Source: Hydractinia symbiolongicarpus
Lineage: Eukaryota; Cnidaria; Hydrozoa; Anthoathecata; Hydractiniidae
Reading direction: 5' to 3'
DNA: 64,000 bases
Assembly (NCBI RefSeq): GCF_029227915.1
Contig: NC_079885.1
Coordinates: 24,615,001 to 24,679,000, forward strand
This document shows positions 46,401 through 60,054 of the stretch, in pieces. The translations under genes and the position numbers were made by a program. Under the pieces are notes generated by a model that saw only the letters and a program-made list of their open reading frames with translations, was not told where the DNA came from and did not search any database. The first letter of the stretch is position 1. The number at the start of each line of letters is the position of its first letter.

Positions 46401-49400
46401 TTAATTTAGAAATTTTAGGTTTGGCTGAAAACCTTTGCGAGACACAAAAAATGGTGGATTAATTCGTTGGCTTTAAATGAATAGTTCTTAACATGCATTC
46501 GAAGCACTATTTAATTGAATAAGTCATCAAAAAAAATTTCAGTCACTTGCTTAAATAACTTAATTCAGCATTTTGTTAATTTAAAATTTTTTTCTATTTC
46601 CTCTATTTTTTTTTATTCTTTGAAATAACTGCATACAAAAATAAAGCCTGATTAGTTTTGAATTTTTTAAAAGACCTGCCGAAAATATCAAAAATAATTA
46701 CATCAAAGATCAATAACTGTTATTAAATTGCTTTGCAGCAACTTCAGTTAACTATTTAAAAGGTTTCTGAAAAGCTTTTCACGTTTCTTTAAAGGAAAAA
46801 ATAATTTTTGGTTTTTCAAGGACAAACTACATACCACATATCGCCATCATCAATGGTTTTATCATTTGGAGCACCAGCATGTCCATAATGTAATGTAGAA
46901 GCGTTATCTCCACTAGAAAACGTAAATAAATGTTCTAATGATCTAAAGCCGAAAATTACCCCAATCTCCTAGCTAGAGCTTTTGATATTATGGCGAAAAA
47001 ATTAATGTCACTAAATAGACAAGATTAAACATTATTTTAACCACCGAAATACAATATGAAAAAAAGATGGAAGCATAGGACATATTCTGTAAGCAGAAAC
47101 AAAACAACAACTTTATTTTACTAAAATATTTCATAATAATGCAGGCTATAGTTTTCGTCTATCTAATAAAAGTATCGGTACTGAAAATGAGAGACAAACT
47201 ATTCCTGTAAAAACATATAAACATCCAGCTACTGTCAGAAACCTTTCCCTATCTAACTTCATTTAACGTTGTAATATAATTGATGGGTGCATTAACATCT
47301 TACCTAGCAGCAATGCATGTATAACAAACATGGCGGCAGCCACCTCTTGCATATACATAGTGTTGAAATAAACTGAAATAAGAATATATAGAGAAGAACA
47401 TAAGGTGAAATTAGATAGGTGGGTTTACTTATTTAAGTGTTGATTGGTTGATGGATTTATTGATCAAACAATCACACAGCATCAAAAGTTGTGGTTAGTA
47501 GTAGTATGCACATTTGTGCAAGTTAGTTATTTTTAATTTGTGAAAAGTTGGCAATTTTAATTAAAGAACTGTGAGACAATATCACAATAACCTTCGCACT
47601 TTACTGGTAAGAGAGTTGCATATTGTCCTATTAGTGCAATTGGGGACTACTTGTTTCAGTCCGATTGCGCTGTATACGCTGCATATGCTGCAATCTTTCT
47701 TTTTACAAAAACATTGTAATCATAACCCATTAAATTATTTGTTTGATTCTTGTCATGTGCACATCATCATATATCAAGTTTGTTAACAATACGGTTTTAA
47801 AGGAATTAGTGATAATTTCGGCCTGGCATTGAAGGCCCAGTGCAGTGCCTAATAAGAACCGCAAATGTTTTAGTGCAATTATGCAGTATGTTGTGAGTCT
47901 AGAAAGGCGGCCACAACATTTTAGTGTTTCGGTTGCAATGCACTTTTTAAAATACTAGTCGTTAGCCCGTGGAAAAATCCAAGGGTTCACCGGTCCTTTT
48001 TATACAGCATTGCGTGCGATTCACTAATTGCGCAGCTAAGCAACCATTTTGCGTGACAGACAGAGGAACAGACGTATACGGGTATTATAATATAGACTAG
48101 TTGTTGGTCCGTGAAAAAATCCATGGGTTCGCCTGTCCTTTTTATACCGCATTGCGTGCTTCATGCTACTTGGGCAGCTCAGGTACCATTTTGCGTGACA
48201 GACAGATGGACAGATGTATACGGGTATTATTATATAGTTCTTTGTATATCGCATTTCATGTTTCCGTAACAAAAAGACAAACGAATGCACGGACAGACAG
48301 ACGGAATACTGCTATTATTAAAGAGACTAGATGTTAACCTGTGGAAAAATCCACGGGTCGCCGTCCTTTATATATCGCATTTCGTGTTTCCGTAACAAAA
48401 AGACAAACAGACGCACAAACAGGCAGATGACGGCTATTATTATAGAGATAACTCTAGCCAAAATCAAAACACAGTTTACAACTCATTGGTACTCAGTCGT
48501 AGCAGAAACAGTTGGCCAATCTTTTTTATTTTTCAAAGAATGTTGCTGGTGAAAGTTTAAAAATGAATTTTACTTCAGGCTGAGCACTGAGTACAAATAA
48601 ATAATGTTGCACATCCATAAAGGAGTGATTTCCTTTCCCGAAAAAAACTTTAACGCAACTTCAATAGTACAGGGAAACCGTGTTGCACACGGTTTATGCT
48701 TAATACCCCTTTAGCACAGTTAACAACCCGTTGTTACGCCGTCATACCAAAAAAATTTTTCAATATTATTTTATTTTGCAGAATAACTTTCAGTAACCGC
48801 TGGACTGAGCACCTAAATGTGTCACACAAAAAACTTATCACAACTGCAAATTAAATAAAAACACACAAAACAGCCCATTGTTAACACCAGGTTGAACTTT
48901 TATTACAGGTAAACCATGTCACACATGAGAAATAGGCGTAATACTATTAATCAAAACACTTTAAAAAAAAACGGTTTAAATAAAAACACAGGAAACAGCC
49001 AATTGTTACCCTGTCCAGGTAACAAAATTTACTTCAAGGAATAAATTTTCATTGCAGTAGTAAAATGTGTAGTTAGTTATCAACTACATAAGCATCAAAA
49101 AAATTATTGAATAAATTTGTTTTAGCTAGCTAAAAACTGCATTTGGCTACTTTCACTTTTTAGCCAGAGGTAGCTCAAGAGCTAGCAAGATAGCCACAAC
49201 CTCCACATAAAAATAGATATTAATATACCAAATTGAATAAAAACTTTAAAAGAATGGGAATTAATACAGCCAGATATATAGAGCTAGCTAGCATCAGCAG
49301 AATGCTGCCTCAAAATGTACATTCCTATCTTAAATCATAAAATTGATTCATGATTTATACATGGCTAGGTAACGTTCATCATATTCCTCTAGAGTTATGT

Positions 49401-52400
49401 GATAAGCAGCTATCATGGAAAATATAAAGGGGTGGAACGTTAAGGTGTGGCTAAGTGCTTTAAAGGAAATAGGAAAAGAATGGAAAAAGATGAAATGTGT
49501 GAAGCCATGTAAAACCAATCCGTCCTCATGGCTGCACATGTAGAGTCCGGTGCAAAAGGGTTGATAGACTTGAAAGATAAAAGGTGAAAAGAGACGTGAT
49601 TTTAAAAAGATGTATAAAAAGGTTGGTAGGCTGATAAAAAGGTTATGAAAAAACCCGAATACTATGGTTGTTTCAGCATTGTTCAGCCGTGGTTAGAGGG
49701 AGTTACCATAAATATGAATGTAGAAAAAAAAGTAAAGATTATTTTACACTTGGTCAGCGATTCATCTGTTTTTTTGAATTAATCGTTTGGTGTTACAAAA
49801 AAAACAAAGCTTAAAAGCAGGATTGTTAATTATTAAAAAACGATTATGATTAGATAAAGACTAGATATCAGTTTTTGTTGGGTCAGAAAGTTGAGCCTAC
49901 CTTTCCAACTGATATTCTTTCATTCCTGGCCTGATATGCGTCATGATCTAGAAAAGAACAAATGTGTTAATTCCATGTTTTTTTATACACACTGATATGT
50001 TTATATAGATAAAAGGCCATAAGTTAAACATATATGTTAACTTTTAGCTCCTGTACTTTACAAGCTATATAGAAATGATTTTCATCATTAACGAGATAAA
50101 AATAAGTTAACATAGTGTGTATTCTTAACCGTAATTCTTAATGTTTATATTACCTCTTTATGTGCTTCACTACTGATTTTGTTTGCATACTCTATAACAT
50201 CGATTTCTTTTGCTGTCTTTATCACACGACTAAAAAAAAATAAAATGATTGTATGCACATTGTAATTTCGTGATGCATCTGCATTGCAGAATTTGTCTTA
50301 TGATAGCATTTGTGATAATAGAGTACTGATTATTTCAAAAAATCCATAAGTCATGTTAAAAAATTCAGACTTGGCCAAGCTAATTTTAATAAGTAAAGCT
50401 AGGCAGCTCAAACGTTTTCAACAAGCTCACAGGCTATCCACTGATGGATTATAAAGTCTACTTTGCGATGGAAAGAAATGTGCAGGAACAGATTTTTACT
50501 TGAAGAAATTTAAGATAAGACAAGGTAAACAAATAATGTGTACAATTTTTTGCTGGTTTTCGAATCGTAAAATTGTGTACTGCTATGATAAATTGCTTAA
50601 TTTAGTTCAGATATGGATGTTATACTATAAATTAATAGGAAAAATAAATAAAAAAATGGATGCCCAGTGGAAAATACTCACAGTTCTGTGATGATGGGAA
50701 ATAATATTTCATTATTTACTGTAAACCTAAAAAAAAAGACAAAACACAAATTCCCATTAGACGTTCTTTTCTCGATTTAATTAATTAATCTCGCTTAAAA
50801 TTTTTATTTATTCCAGGTACAATTTTTATTGAGTTTGTAAGTCTAATGTAAACTTGATACAAGCAGAGACTTACTCACTAATTCCATCAAATGCAGCTTC
50901 TCTTGTGTGATTTCCACTATCTGTATTTAGACCGTGCTATAATAAATATAAAATTGTTATTCGAACAAGACTTTGTAAGTGCATTATAACCGAATATCTG
51001 ACCACATTTCACAAATTTCATTCAACTTTATATAATTTTTACACATACCAAAGTTAGCAGTGATTTTGGTTTAAGTTTTTCGAGTTTTGATGCTATCTAT
51101 AATATAACATGAAGAAAGTATATAATGAAATGTTCAAAATCAAGTTCTATCAGATTACCTTTAATAGAAGTGTTTATGACACAAACAGACTATATTAAAA
51201 ATTGTTTCTAAACATAAACTTTCTAATGTAAAAACATTTAATAATATAAAAAACAATTTAGTCTAGATTCTGAAATAAAAATGCATATAAATAATTTATA
51301 TAAAATTGGTTATGAACATGATCATTAAAATTAGGCAGCAATGTTGCAGGTTAAAAAATCACAAAAAGTCTTTTTTGCCCATAATTCTGGTTGTTATTCC
51401 CAAATGTTACACGATCTGGCGCACTTGACAAATATGTCAGTTTGTATGGGCTAGGTTAAAAAATTTTAGAAAGCATCAATTCATTTTACATAAGTTTATG
51501 ATAAAAACACAACATTGCTAAACAACTGCTTCATTTTATGATTGTTTGAAGATTTTTTTTTAATTTTGCTTTCCTGATAAATTTTCACAGATTAAAAAGT
51601 TACCATTTTATCACTTTCCTGCTTTAAATAAAATGAAAAAAAAGGTTTGTATTAAAAATTCTAGCTTTTAAACTAATTATATCAAAAAATTAAAAAAAAT
51701 GATAGTTTTCGTTGTTTCATATTACTTTGAAGATGACATAATATAAAAACTTATTCTTAGAATGTGTATATTTTTCACTGTATAATATCTTCATGTGCAG
51801 CATGTATGAGTTTTGTCTCATCTTTTTTTATTAAAATGGACCCAGAGATACATTTACAATGTTCTCCTTTTATGATAAATTTTCCTAGATCTTTGTGAAA
51901 TATTCACAAGACCATTTATTCCTCTGAAATGAAACTTCTAGATTTTAGTAGATTTTTTTTACATTACACTTGTAATGTTGGTCCCAACTAATAAAAAAAT
52001 AAAAATAAAGGTGTGGTTTGCAGCATCTGCAAAAAACTGCATCATTCTAATGATCAAGCTGTTATAAAATAAGACATTATATGCAATGACCTGATGAGTG
52101 TAGTGAACTTCATCGACAGAATACAATTCTTTAAAATGTTCACATGGATGTATTCTACAAAAAATCATTTAATACCAAGTCATTCAGAAGTTCAACGCGA
52201 CATTTTGACTATTTGTAGCCGCAAACTGATATCAGTAACAATGAATTGAAACAAAGGAAAGATTTATTTCAATAAAAACATATTCTTACTTTCCCATCCA
52301 CACAAGATACGATTCTGGAAGCTTTGGAACAAACAAAATAGATTTTCCTGTGTTGATGTCTATTGCACCATAACAGTCAGGTTCTTTCACACCAAACAAC

Positions 52401-55400
52401 CAGTGAAAATATGACTCCTGCATCAAAAACAGAAGGCTCATAAGATATAAATAAATATATAAATAAAATATATAATATACATAAATAAAATATCATATGC
52501 CAAAAGGCTTTGACTGTTAAAGGTGGCAATAACCCTTTTTAGCTGTCAAATCAGTCGCATTATTTAATCAGTGTTTATATGTTATATATATGTTTATGGA
52601 ATACACAAAATTCAGGAACAAAGTTACATTATTTTAGGATTTTATGGACTAGTTAGATCAAATACCGAAAAAAAATTTGTTGCGTTAACTTCCCTTTTGT
52701 TGAATATTGTTAAAACTGAATATTTTTGCTGAATGATAGTATAATAGCTATAAAATTGTGACAAAAATACTAAAATCGCGACAAGAGTGTTGTAAAGAAA
52801 GATATGATATAGACTGATAAAAACAATTAATCAGTAATTAAAAATATCCAATTGGGTCGTTATGCCTGAAAGACTCTCACAGAGGATGACACATGGTGGC
52901 GTCCTAAGAAAAAACTTTGAAGTAACAACTCAGCTTAGAAGAAACTTTCCCACTGTAATTCTTTGTCACATCAATTAAAGAATTTAAATCATTATCAAGG
53001 TTGTAACTCACCTTCAATTTTGTTTTTAAATTTTGTAAGCAAACATATCAATCTTCATAATTTTATGTTTAACAGATGCTTTATTTTTGCATGCTTCAAA
53101 TGAAAAATAGAATTTCTGGTTCACTTTGTCAGGCAGGTTTCAAAAATGAACAAATCAGCTAGACAACAGGGGAAAATTGGGGAGTCAATTAGTATTCTTA
53201 ATTGGTAACTGTATCTATCTAAGAGACGAAAAAAACAAAAAGTTTTCCAGAATAAATAAAATTTAGCACAAAAAGGTGCTTACTTGTCGAAACAGACGTT
53301 CTCTGTCTGTACTATGCAATGTCTCAGACTCTCCACCTTGGATCAGGACAATAGAGCCTGCAGCTTTGGATTGAAGCTCTGTCACCAATCTTTTTCTGTT
53401 TTCAGCATGTAAAGACATTGGTACTTTCATGGTTTGAAGACCAAGGTGAAAATTCCTGAAAAAAGGGAAAATATTAAATATTGAAGGTTAAATATTGGAA
53501 AGCAACTTCTAGCTATGTATGTCCCTAAAATTTCATATTTCTAGCACTCTATTTTTTGAGATCTACTTTACTGTATTTATGCAGGTTTTGACTAAACATG
53601 CATTTGTTTAGTTAAAAGATAATTAATAAAATTATGAAATTAAAAATTGTAAGAACCAAAAAATAAAGATTCCTATACAACTTTTCAAGCTTTTTTATAC
53701 ACCAATTGGCTTGTTGACAGCCATTTCAAATTTCAAATGATGAGAATGATTGGAGCAAGGAGTAAAAATACACTTTCTTGTAAACTTTTTAAAGCAACTT
53801 CAGCTATACCATATTTCCAAAGTTGAAAAACATGCTCTACTGCACAACTATTTAGAGGCAGCCAAAAAGTTTGGAGAATAAAGCCTTTGTGTGCCATTAT
53901 TGAGATTTTTGGTTACATATAAGCTTTAGTCATAATAGCATTCACAAATACCTACTACGGAACTCCTACTTTAGAAAATTGGAACTTTGTGAAATAAAAT
54001 AGTTTAGAAATGACATTGTTAAAGGTGCGTTTTATCTATTGGCCAATTTTTTTGAGGTCCCTATTTTATTGTAAAAGCTGAATAGATAAGAAAACATTAT
54101 CCTGAAAATTTTATTAAAAACTAAAGATCAGAACATGGTCAAATGTTTACTGAAATAGTGCTACATTTTATAGTGCTAATTCTTATTAATTCTTAGACAT
54201 TTTATAACTATTTACAAAATTAAACTTTGTCGTAATAATTTACTTTTCTACTTTTTCTCTTAGATTCGTTTAATGAGTTTTGTGTCAATATGTTCAAGAA
54301 GATGACGTCGTTTAATTTAAAGAAAAGATTACCAAAAATAGAAGAATACAGCATGTTGTAAACACAAGATAATGTGGCTTTATATTTGCTCTATTATTTT
54401 GAATTATACTTAATAAATATTAAATTACTAATTCTTAATATATATAGTACAAACAGGATAAGATGAACATTTTTGTAAAGGGGATACTTTAAAGCCCTAA
54501 TAATACGACTACAATTATATCTTCATGAAAAAGAAAGAAACAAAAAGGGTGACAAGACATTCATTTTGCAGTGTTGCGTCCAGCATACGAAGCTAGGTTT
54601 CAACTAGTCTTTCCATTGTTATTGCTGTTGTGTTATATTTGTGTTTATTATTTTAGTTTAGTTAGTAATTTTGGTTTAATGGTTTGATCACACGTAATAG
54701 TCATTTTGACGAAGCTTTGTATTGACAGAACCAGCAAGACATTGTTATTGAAATATATATTCACAATTGTCTCACTTTATATACAAACTTTACGATTTTC
54801 ACACGGTTTGTAATGGTTCCCAGATCTTTAAAATTGACAGGTACCCAAAAATTTCCATTGTATGGGATATTCTCGTTTATATTTATAGCTCGTATATCAT
54901 ATTATTGTGAGAATGATTATTATGTACATAAACCTACAAAAAGTGTTTTTTATTATGTTAACCAAGGAACACACCACAACCATTACTATCATCTAATAAG
55001 TCAACTTCAGTTATTAGTATTGTGGTGTTCAAAATATTGAATTTTTGCATTTAACAATTATAATACATGATCAATGTGTATCCGGACATTTGTGATTTGT
55101 TGTGATCAATCCACCTTAAATGGTGATATTTGATCCTTTCCTCTTGCAAATTCATGAATATTTAAAAAAGTTCCTCTTGCAGCAAATTCTTCCTCAATTA
55201 AAAATCCTCTATCCGCCAATACCATATCTCAACAAGCTAACAAGTTTAGAAAATCACTTTTGATAGTGATCACTTTGTCAGAGACTCTTTCTTTCCATCC
55301 TCCTAACAAAGAGCATACCAAACCGGAGGTGTATGCCCAACTAAGTATTTCATGGTGTTAGTATTCTTATGGCTAGACAGACTTAGCATTAAAGCAACAG

Positions 55401-56959
55401 CAACTTCCTTAAATCTACATCATTGAGCAATTTCTTAAATACGGCTTGTGCTTTTTCTTTCTTTTTTTGTTATCCCTTTTCCTCTATAGGTAAATACAGA
55501 GGGAACATAATCTGGGTTTGTGTGTGTTGGTTCTTTTGACTTAGCACATACAAAAACAAAAGTTTCGACAAATGAAAACTCTATAACTAGCTAGTTAAGT
55601 TAAGTTTTATGATATTATAAATTAATATTTTAAATTAGAAAGTTGAATTATCAGGTAGGTAGCACAATTTAGCATTTTTATCAGTTTGTCTGACCATTGG
55701 ATTCTTTGGATTGCAGTTCACCCTCTTGTGCTGGGAATTTTGTAGAATCCACCACTATATATCACATTTTCTTTATCTGTTAGTGCAATTAGGAACACAG
55801 TAGCAAAAATTGTTATAAAACTAACAGTTTTTTAAAAAAAAATAGGATTAATATAGCTAGTATCACAAATTTGATCCATATTCCTACAGTAACTCTTTAC
55901 AAGAAGAAAAAGAAGAAGAAGAAGAAGAAGAAGAAAAATGTATACATTTCAGTAGTTAACCATGTTACAAGTACCATATAATATATATATATTAAATTTA
56001 TATAATTAACTATATTTTGTATATCTAACAACTATAGAAATATAACTTTCACTATAAAAACGTATGACCAATTCTATAGGATAAATATACACTAGAAATA
56101 TTTAGTTCAAAGAAGACAACATATTTAGGCTGTTGATACTGAGAAAAATCTTGAAAGATTAAACAAGCTCAGTACCAATTTGTTTTTTTCATGCATGGCG
56201 CAGCGAAAGCGGTTGTGTGATGACATGGGTCAAAGACTGACTCTAGTAAAAGTCTGTAGTAGTGTTTTAGAATGTAGAAATATGTTAGGAATACAGAGTA
56301 GTTAAAATGAGTGATTACAGTGATATTTGGTTTCAGGTTTTAATTGATTTTAAATCGTTGTAAGAAGATGTTGTTTGTAAGATTTCTTAAAAGTTTCAAG
56401 AGAATTTGCAAAAGAAAAGTGACATGGAAAATGTTTTGTCTGTAGACTTTTATGCATGTGCACAAATGCCACGAAAATGTAAACATTAAAGGTGTCGTAG
56501 CTTATCCCTCTGCCTTTTTTTAAAAATTTTGAGTTTAACTTTTTTTAACATTTTTTTTTTATATTGTTGTTGTTTTTGAAAAAGTTTGATTTGCCCCTGT
56601 GTAGCTACCCAATATATAATTATCCCAATATATAATTATCCTGTACTACTGGCTAAATTATCCTGCAACAAGCTAATATTATTGGTTCAACCTGACAGTC
56701 TGACTTATATATATAAAGAATAAAAAAGACGTTACTTCACCTAGTTTCTGCATTTTTTTGCTACAATGGAATGGTAAATCTAGGTATGTTTTAACCTGAA
56801 AAACGTAAACATTGTGGTATAGCTAGCTAGCTGGGCTTTCTAGCTATGTGTTGGAACTGCAAGATATTTTCCTATACTTTTCCGATAAAGCATTAAATTA
56901 ATACCCTTTCTTTAAATTTGATAGCGTAAAAAATTTCAAGTAACTCACGCCTCTGCCAT
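43413..56959 (-). CDS. PEPD: Xaa-Pro dipeptidase / prolidase (16 exons)
   Basis: Exons, 5' to 3': 56949-56959, 53284-53455, 52290-52417, 52091-52154, 51049-51096, 50875-50936, 50682-50726, 50154-50229, 49901-49947, 47304-47372, 46835-46912, 46021-46169, 45254-45435, 44871-44978, 44081-44164 and 43413-43544. All phases join and give 484 aa (human PEPD 493). The cytosolic enzyme hydrolyses dipeptides with C-terminal Pro or Hyp, a late step in collagen breakdown. The pita-bread metallopeptidase ligands are all present: D270 and D281 ([18 protein letters not shown]), H364 ([10 protein letters not shown]), E405 (LTIEPGIYF) and E445 (VRIEDDIVI). The first coding exon is only 11 bp (MAEA start) and lies 3.5 kb upstream; it is placed because ATGGCAGAGGC|GTGAGT supplies the required phase. 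Exon 4 uses an unusual donor, GTCATT. The C-terminus after [13 protein letters not shown] is short. Confidence 0.95.
43826..43880. repeat. Dispersed repeat shared with 2.5 kb
   Basis: CTGCGCATGCTCTGTACATT followed by GCCGGCGAATTCG matches 2530-2590 inside the hAT-like element at 2249. It lies in prolidase intron 15 (43545-44080). Confidence 0.6.
47373..49900. other. Prolidase intron 9 (2.5 kb) with repeats
   Basis: A GT-AG intron. It contains the CCGTGG/CCACGGG repeat cluster (47955-48450), a small hairpin ACCGTG/CACGGT at about 48677-48693 and loosely repeated AAATAAAAACACA...CAGCC(C/A)ATTGTTA blocks at 48850 and 48975. No internal gene. Confidence 0.65.
47955..48450. repeat. Three to four tandem copies of the CCGTGG...CCACGGG repeat
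   Basis: Copies start at about 47955, 48096 and 48327, with a headless piece at 48240. Each has ACTAG(T/A)...GTTA(G/A)CC, CCGTGGAAAAATCCA(C/A)GGG, CGTCCTTTTTATA(C/T)(C/A)GCATT(G/T)CGTG, a CAGACAGA box and ATACGGGTATTAT. The arrangement is head to tail, as at 3354-3592. Confidence 0.75.
53456..56948. other. Prolidase intron 1 (3.5 kb)
   Basis: A GT-AG intron, acceptor TTTTTTCAG and donor GTGAGT on the minus strand. It contains an (AAG)n microsatellite at 55902-55936 and is otherwise AT-rich. No internal gene or element end was recognised. Confidence 0.7.
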
Positions 56960-59900
56960 TTCTGTATCTTTTCTCTCTGTTGCTGTTTTGGCTGCACTTT
57001 TGCACCTTCACTTTGTCCAAAAATTCTCGGAAAAGAAGTTAACTCTGGTCACCTGACAAATTCATGTAATCCTTGAGTACAAAGCGGGGGTAAAATACTT
57101 AAAACATTATTTTTGTACATTATTTTTGCACATATATTCTAAACTGTATTTTCTTTTAACTTTAAGCTTATTAGTTTTTTAAGTAAAGTTTAAACTTGCA
57201 AGAAAATACTTTTTCATAAACTGTGGTAGTCACATTATTATTTATGCTATGAGCCCCCGGGTAAAAGTTATCGGTGTCCCGTCTTTTCTATCGGAATACC
57301 GTAGCGAAGAAAACGGGATCCAGAAAACAGAGAGAAACGAAGATAGAGATGAGTTGGCTATAGTTACAAAGCTGCATTCCCTTTTAGGCACTGCCGGGCA
57401 CAATGCAGCGGGTGACTTTCTTTAAATGCATGTGATGTGATATATTGAACAATTAATGGTTTAAAGCTTACCTCCCGTCTTACTTTTTTGAAAAATCTTG
57501 ATTGATTCTCAAACATTTTGACTTAAAAGCTTTGATTATTATGCTTATTAATGTATCACGTCATGTATTTGTAAACGAAGTTCTGTTTTAATAGTTTGTT
57601 GAAGAAAGGGGTGATGTAATATGTTTTTACCTATTCAGTATTTTCTTATATAATAATACGGAGTGTTTGTGACGGTCATAGTGGATATTGTCATTTTCCT
57701 TTGATGTTGCCGAAATTTTCTTTCACGTTGCCAAAAAAAGTATGTCTCAATTTTGTCCTCAAATTTTATGACGTTATGGCGTGACGTCAATAACACTACT
57801 TTACATCAATAATTATTTCATGGCTTTTATGGCTTCATTAAGTTAATAATTATTACCTTAATGAAGCCATTACAGTGCACTTAAAATTTTGAGGCCAAAT
57901 AACTTGGAAACGAGGTGGTGACGTCAATGATTTTTTACTGCGTGGATAACTAGGGACGACTCAGGACCAATTTGGGTAATTTCCCCAAACCTGGGTCCCC
58001 GAATATGTTTCATAATAAACGGATTGATGACGTCATCAAAAACATTTAAAACCACAATATTTCTTTAACCGTTTGTCAAAAGTACATGGTCATATACATT
58101 TTTTGATCAACGTTTCAAGATCTATAGCTATAAATTTTTTTGTGTTTTTACGGGTCTTTGCTGACATCAGCAAAGTTTTTAAACCCTTATTTCTCCTGGG
58201 GCGTTTGTTGAAAACAAATGATCTTATACATTATTGTGATCAGCTTTTCAACCTCTACACATTACAGGCAACAGTAAACTAAATTTCACCATTTTTTTTG
58301 CATCTCTACTGCTGATGTCAGCAAAAAATCTGAAACATCCTTTTTTTTTAATTGTCTGTCTGACTCAGCCCTTGAAATTAGAATTTTTTTACGTCGGCAA
58401 TAAAACTGCCGACGTGAGATACATTTCAACTGATTTGCGTCGGCAATTTTTTTTTAGTGAAATTTTTTAGCTGGCAATAACTTTCGTCATTCACGTTTTA
58501 ATAGAGGTAGACCTCTCATAATTTTGATGCATTGATCTCCTCAGACAGTGAAAAACAGGAATTGCCATCAACTTCCAGATGGTGAACTTTGTTAGTTTAG
58601 TCCACTGCCAACTGGCTTTTTATGTTTCGAGATAAATTCCAAGGTTAGAGCATCATTAGGTTGTATATCGCAGAAGTCGCCAGTGACATGCTTCAAAAAT
58701 GCTTGTCAGCGGCACAGTTTAACATGAAGCAAAACTGTACAGGAGACTCAATTGTTAGAGTCTTCGCAGAACATCTCTTCTCACAAAACCAAGGGCAGGG
58801 CTGACTTATTGCCTGCTGTGTCTTGTGGGAGAAAGAACTTCTGGACTTCTTTTTAATACGATGTACAATTTTTTCGATTATTATTACTAAACATATTTGA
58901 TTTCTCTTTCCTCTTTTAAAAGGGTTTTTTAAAATTTATTCAACATTTTTTTTTCTTTTTACATCACAAGAACATTCGTCCGAAAGCTGTATTAAGGTAC
59001 ACGACACCTAACCTCTCCCATGTTCTGGTTATATTTAACTTGCATGGGTGCGCACTTTTCTCGCAGTATTCTCTGTGATGATGAAGGTCGGACTGACTTG
59101 TGGCATGGTTCCAAATGGTCTTCCGTCTTTCGTTCGAGTCTCAGTGTAATACACCAGCCAAGCATAAGAGTGTCAGCATGAAGGAAAGGGGCCGCAACTT
59201 TAATGTTCTCTATACCTTACGTTCTTCATAATAACACCCACCATTTTTAATTTTGACATTTATAAGCTTTTTGATTTGAGTGAAAGAAGCTCAAACAAAA
59301 CCAAAATTATTGTTATTTAAAAATTTCACAACAAAATTATGTCGGCAATTTTTTTGCCAACGCAACAGCGGTATCTTCGTATTTTACGTCAGCAATTACG
59401 GCGGCAGTGCCGAATGCTGACGCTAATTTTAAGGGCTGCTGACTAAGTGGAGTTCTCCACGGGTCTTATCGACTAGTAATTTAATAATATTTTGTTATCC
59501 AGGTTACCATTTGTACTAGCAATTGTTTCTCAAGGTATGTCATAATTTTGGATAATACACAATTTACAGTTTTAGTTAACCATTATTTAAATAAATCTCA
59601 CTTTTGTTACAATGCTCTTATTGAGAATTGAAAAAAAGGAAGAAACTGTTTTAATTTAAGAAGGCTCTAGCTTAAAGAAAAGTGATATAATCTTTTTTTT
59701 TTGACAAGTTTTGAAAAGAAAACAACAATTGCATAACAATTGCTTCACATATGTTTTAAGTAGGGTTTTCAGCATTAACAACGAGGGTGCCAACTCTCTG
59801 TATGTTATGATGCTCAGGGTTTAAAATAGTGCTTTCAATTTCATTGACTTGGCCACAAAAATGGCAACCTATAAAGTATTACAGAATCGTGTGACTTAAT

Positions 59901-60054
59901 TAACTACATGTTTATCAATCAAATTGTATCAAATGAAGCCTGTTTGAAAACTCCATGTCAACAGTCTTTTGACAAAGCTTTTTATGATACCATTACAGTA
60001 TATAGCCGACATTTAAATTACAGTAAATTACAAGCTTTCCTTCTTATAAACAAG
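56960..60054. other. Divergent intergenic region between prolidase and CFAP418
   Basis: It carries the two promoters (not individually recognisable), an inverted-repeat stretch at 57755-57930 with perfect 14-bp arms ATGGCTTCATTAAG at 57829-57842 and 57857-57870, and the hAT-like element at 58366-59438. Confidence 0.55.
58366..59438. mobile_element. hAT-like element, 1.07 kb
   Basis: The left end CAGCCCTTGAAATTAGAATT and the inverse of the right end, CAGCCCTTAAAATTAGCGTC, agree closely. CTGACT is repeated directly outside both ends. Subterminal CGTCGGCA(A/G) motifs recur at both sides (58392-58445, 59340-59420). No transposase; the interior is of unknown origin. Confidence 0.75.

Noticed and set aside
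48036-48552. Frames across the CCGTGG repeat cluster
   Set aside because: Coding potential is only repeat composition inside a prolidase intron.
59908-60054. Upstream extension of the CFAP418 frame
   Set aside because: The family starts at M(x)xDLDDLLDEVESKFC; the 49 upstream residues have no similarity and are treated as 5'UTR.
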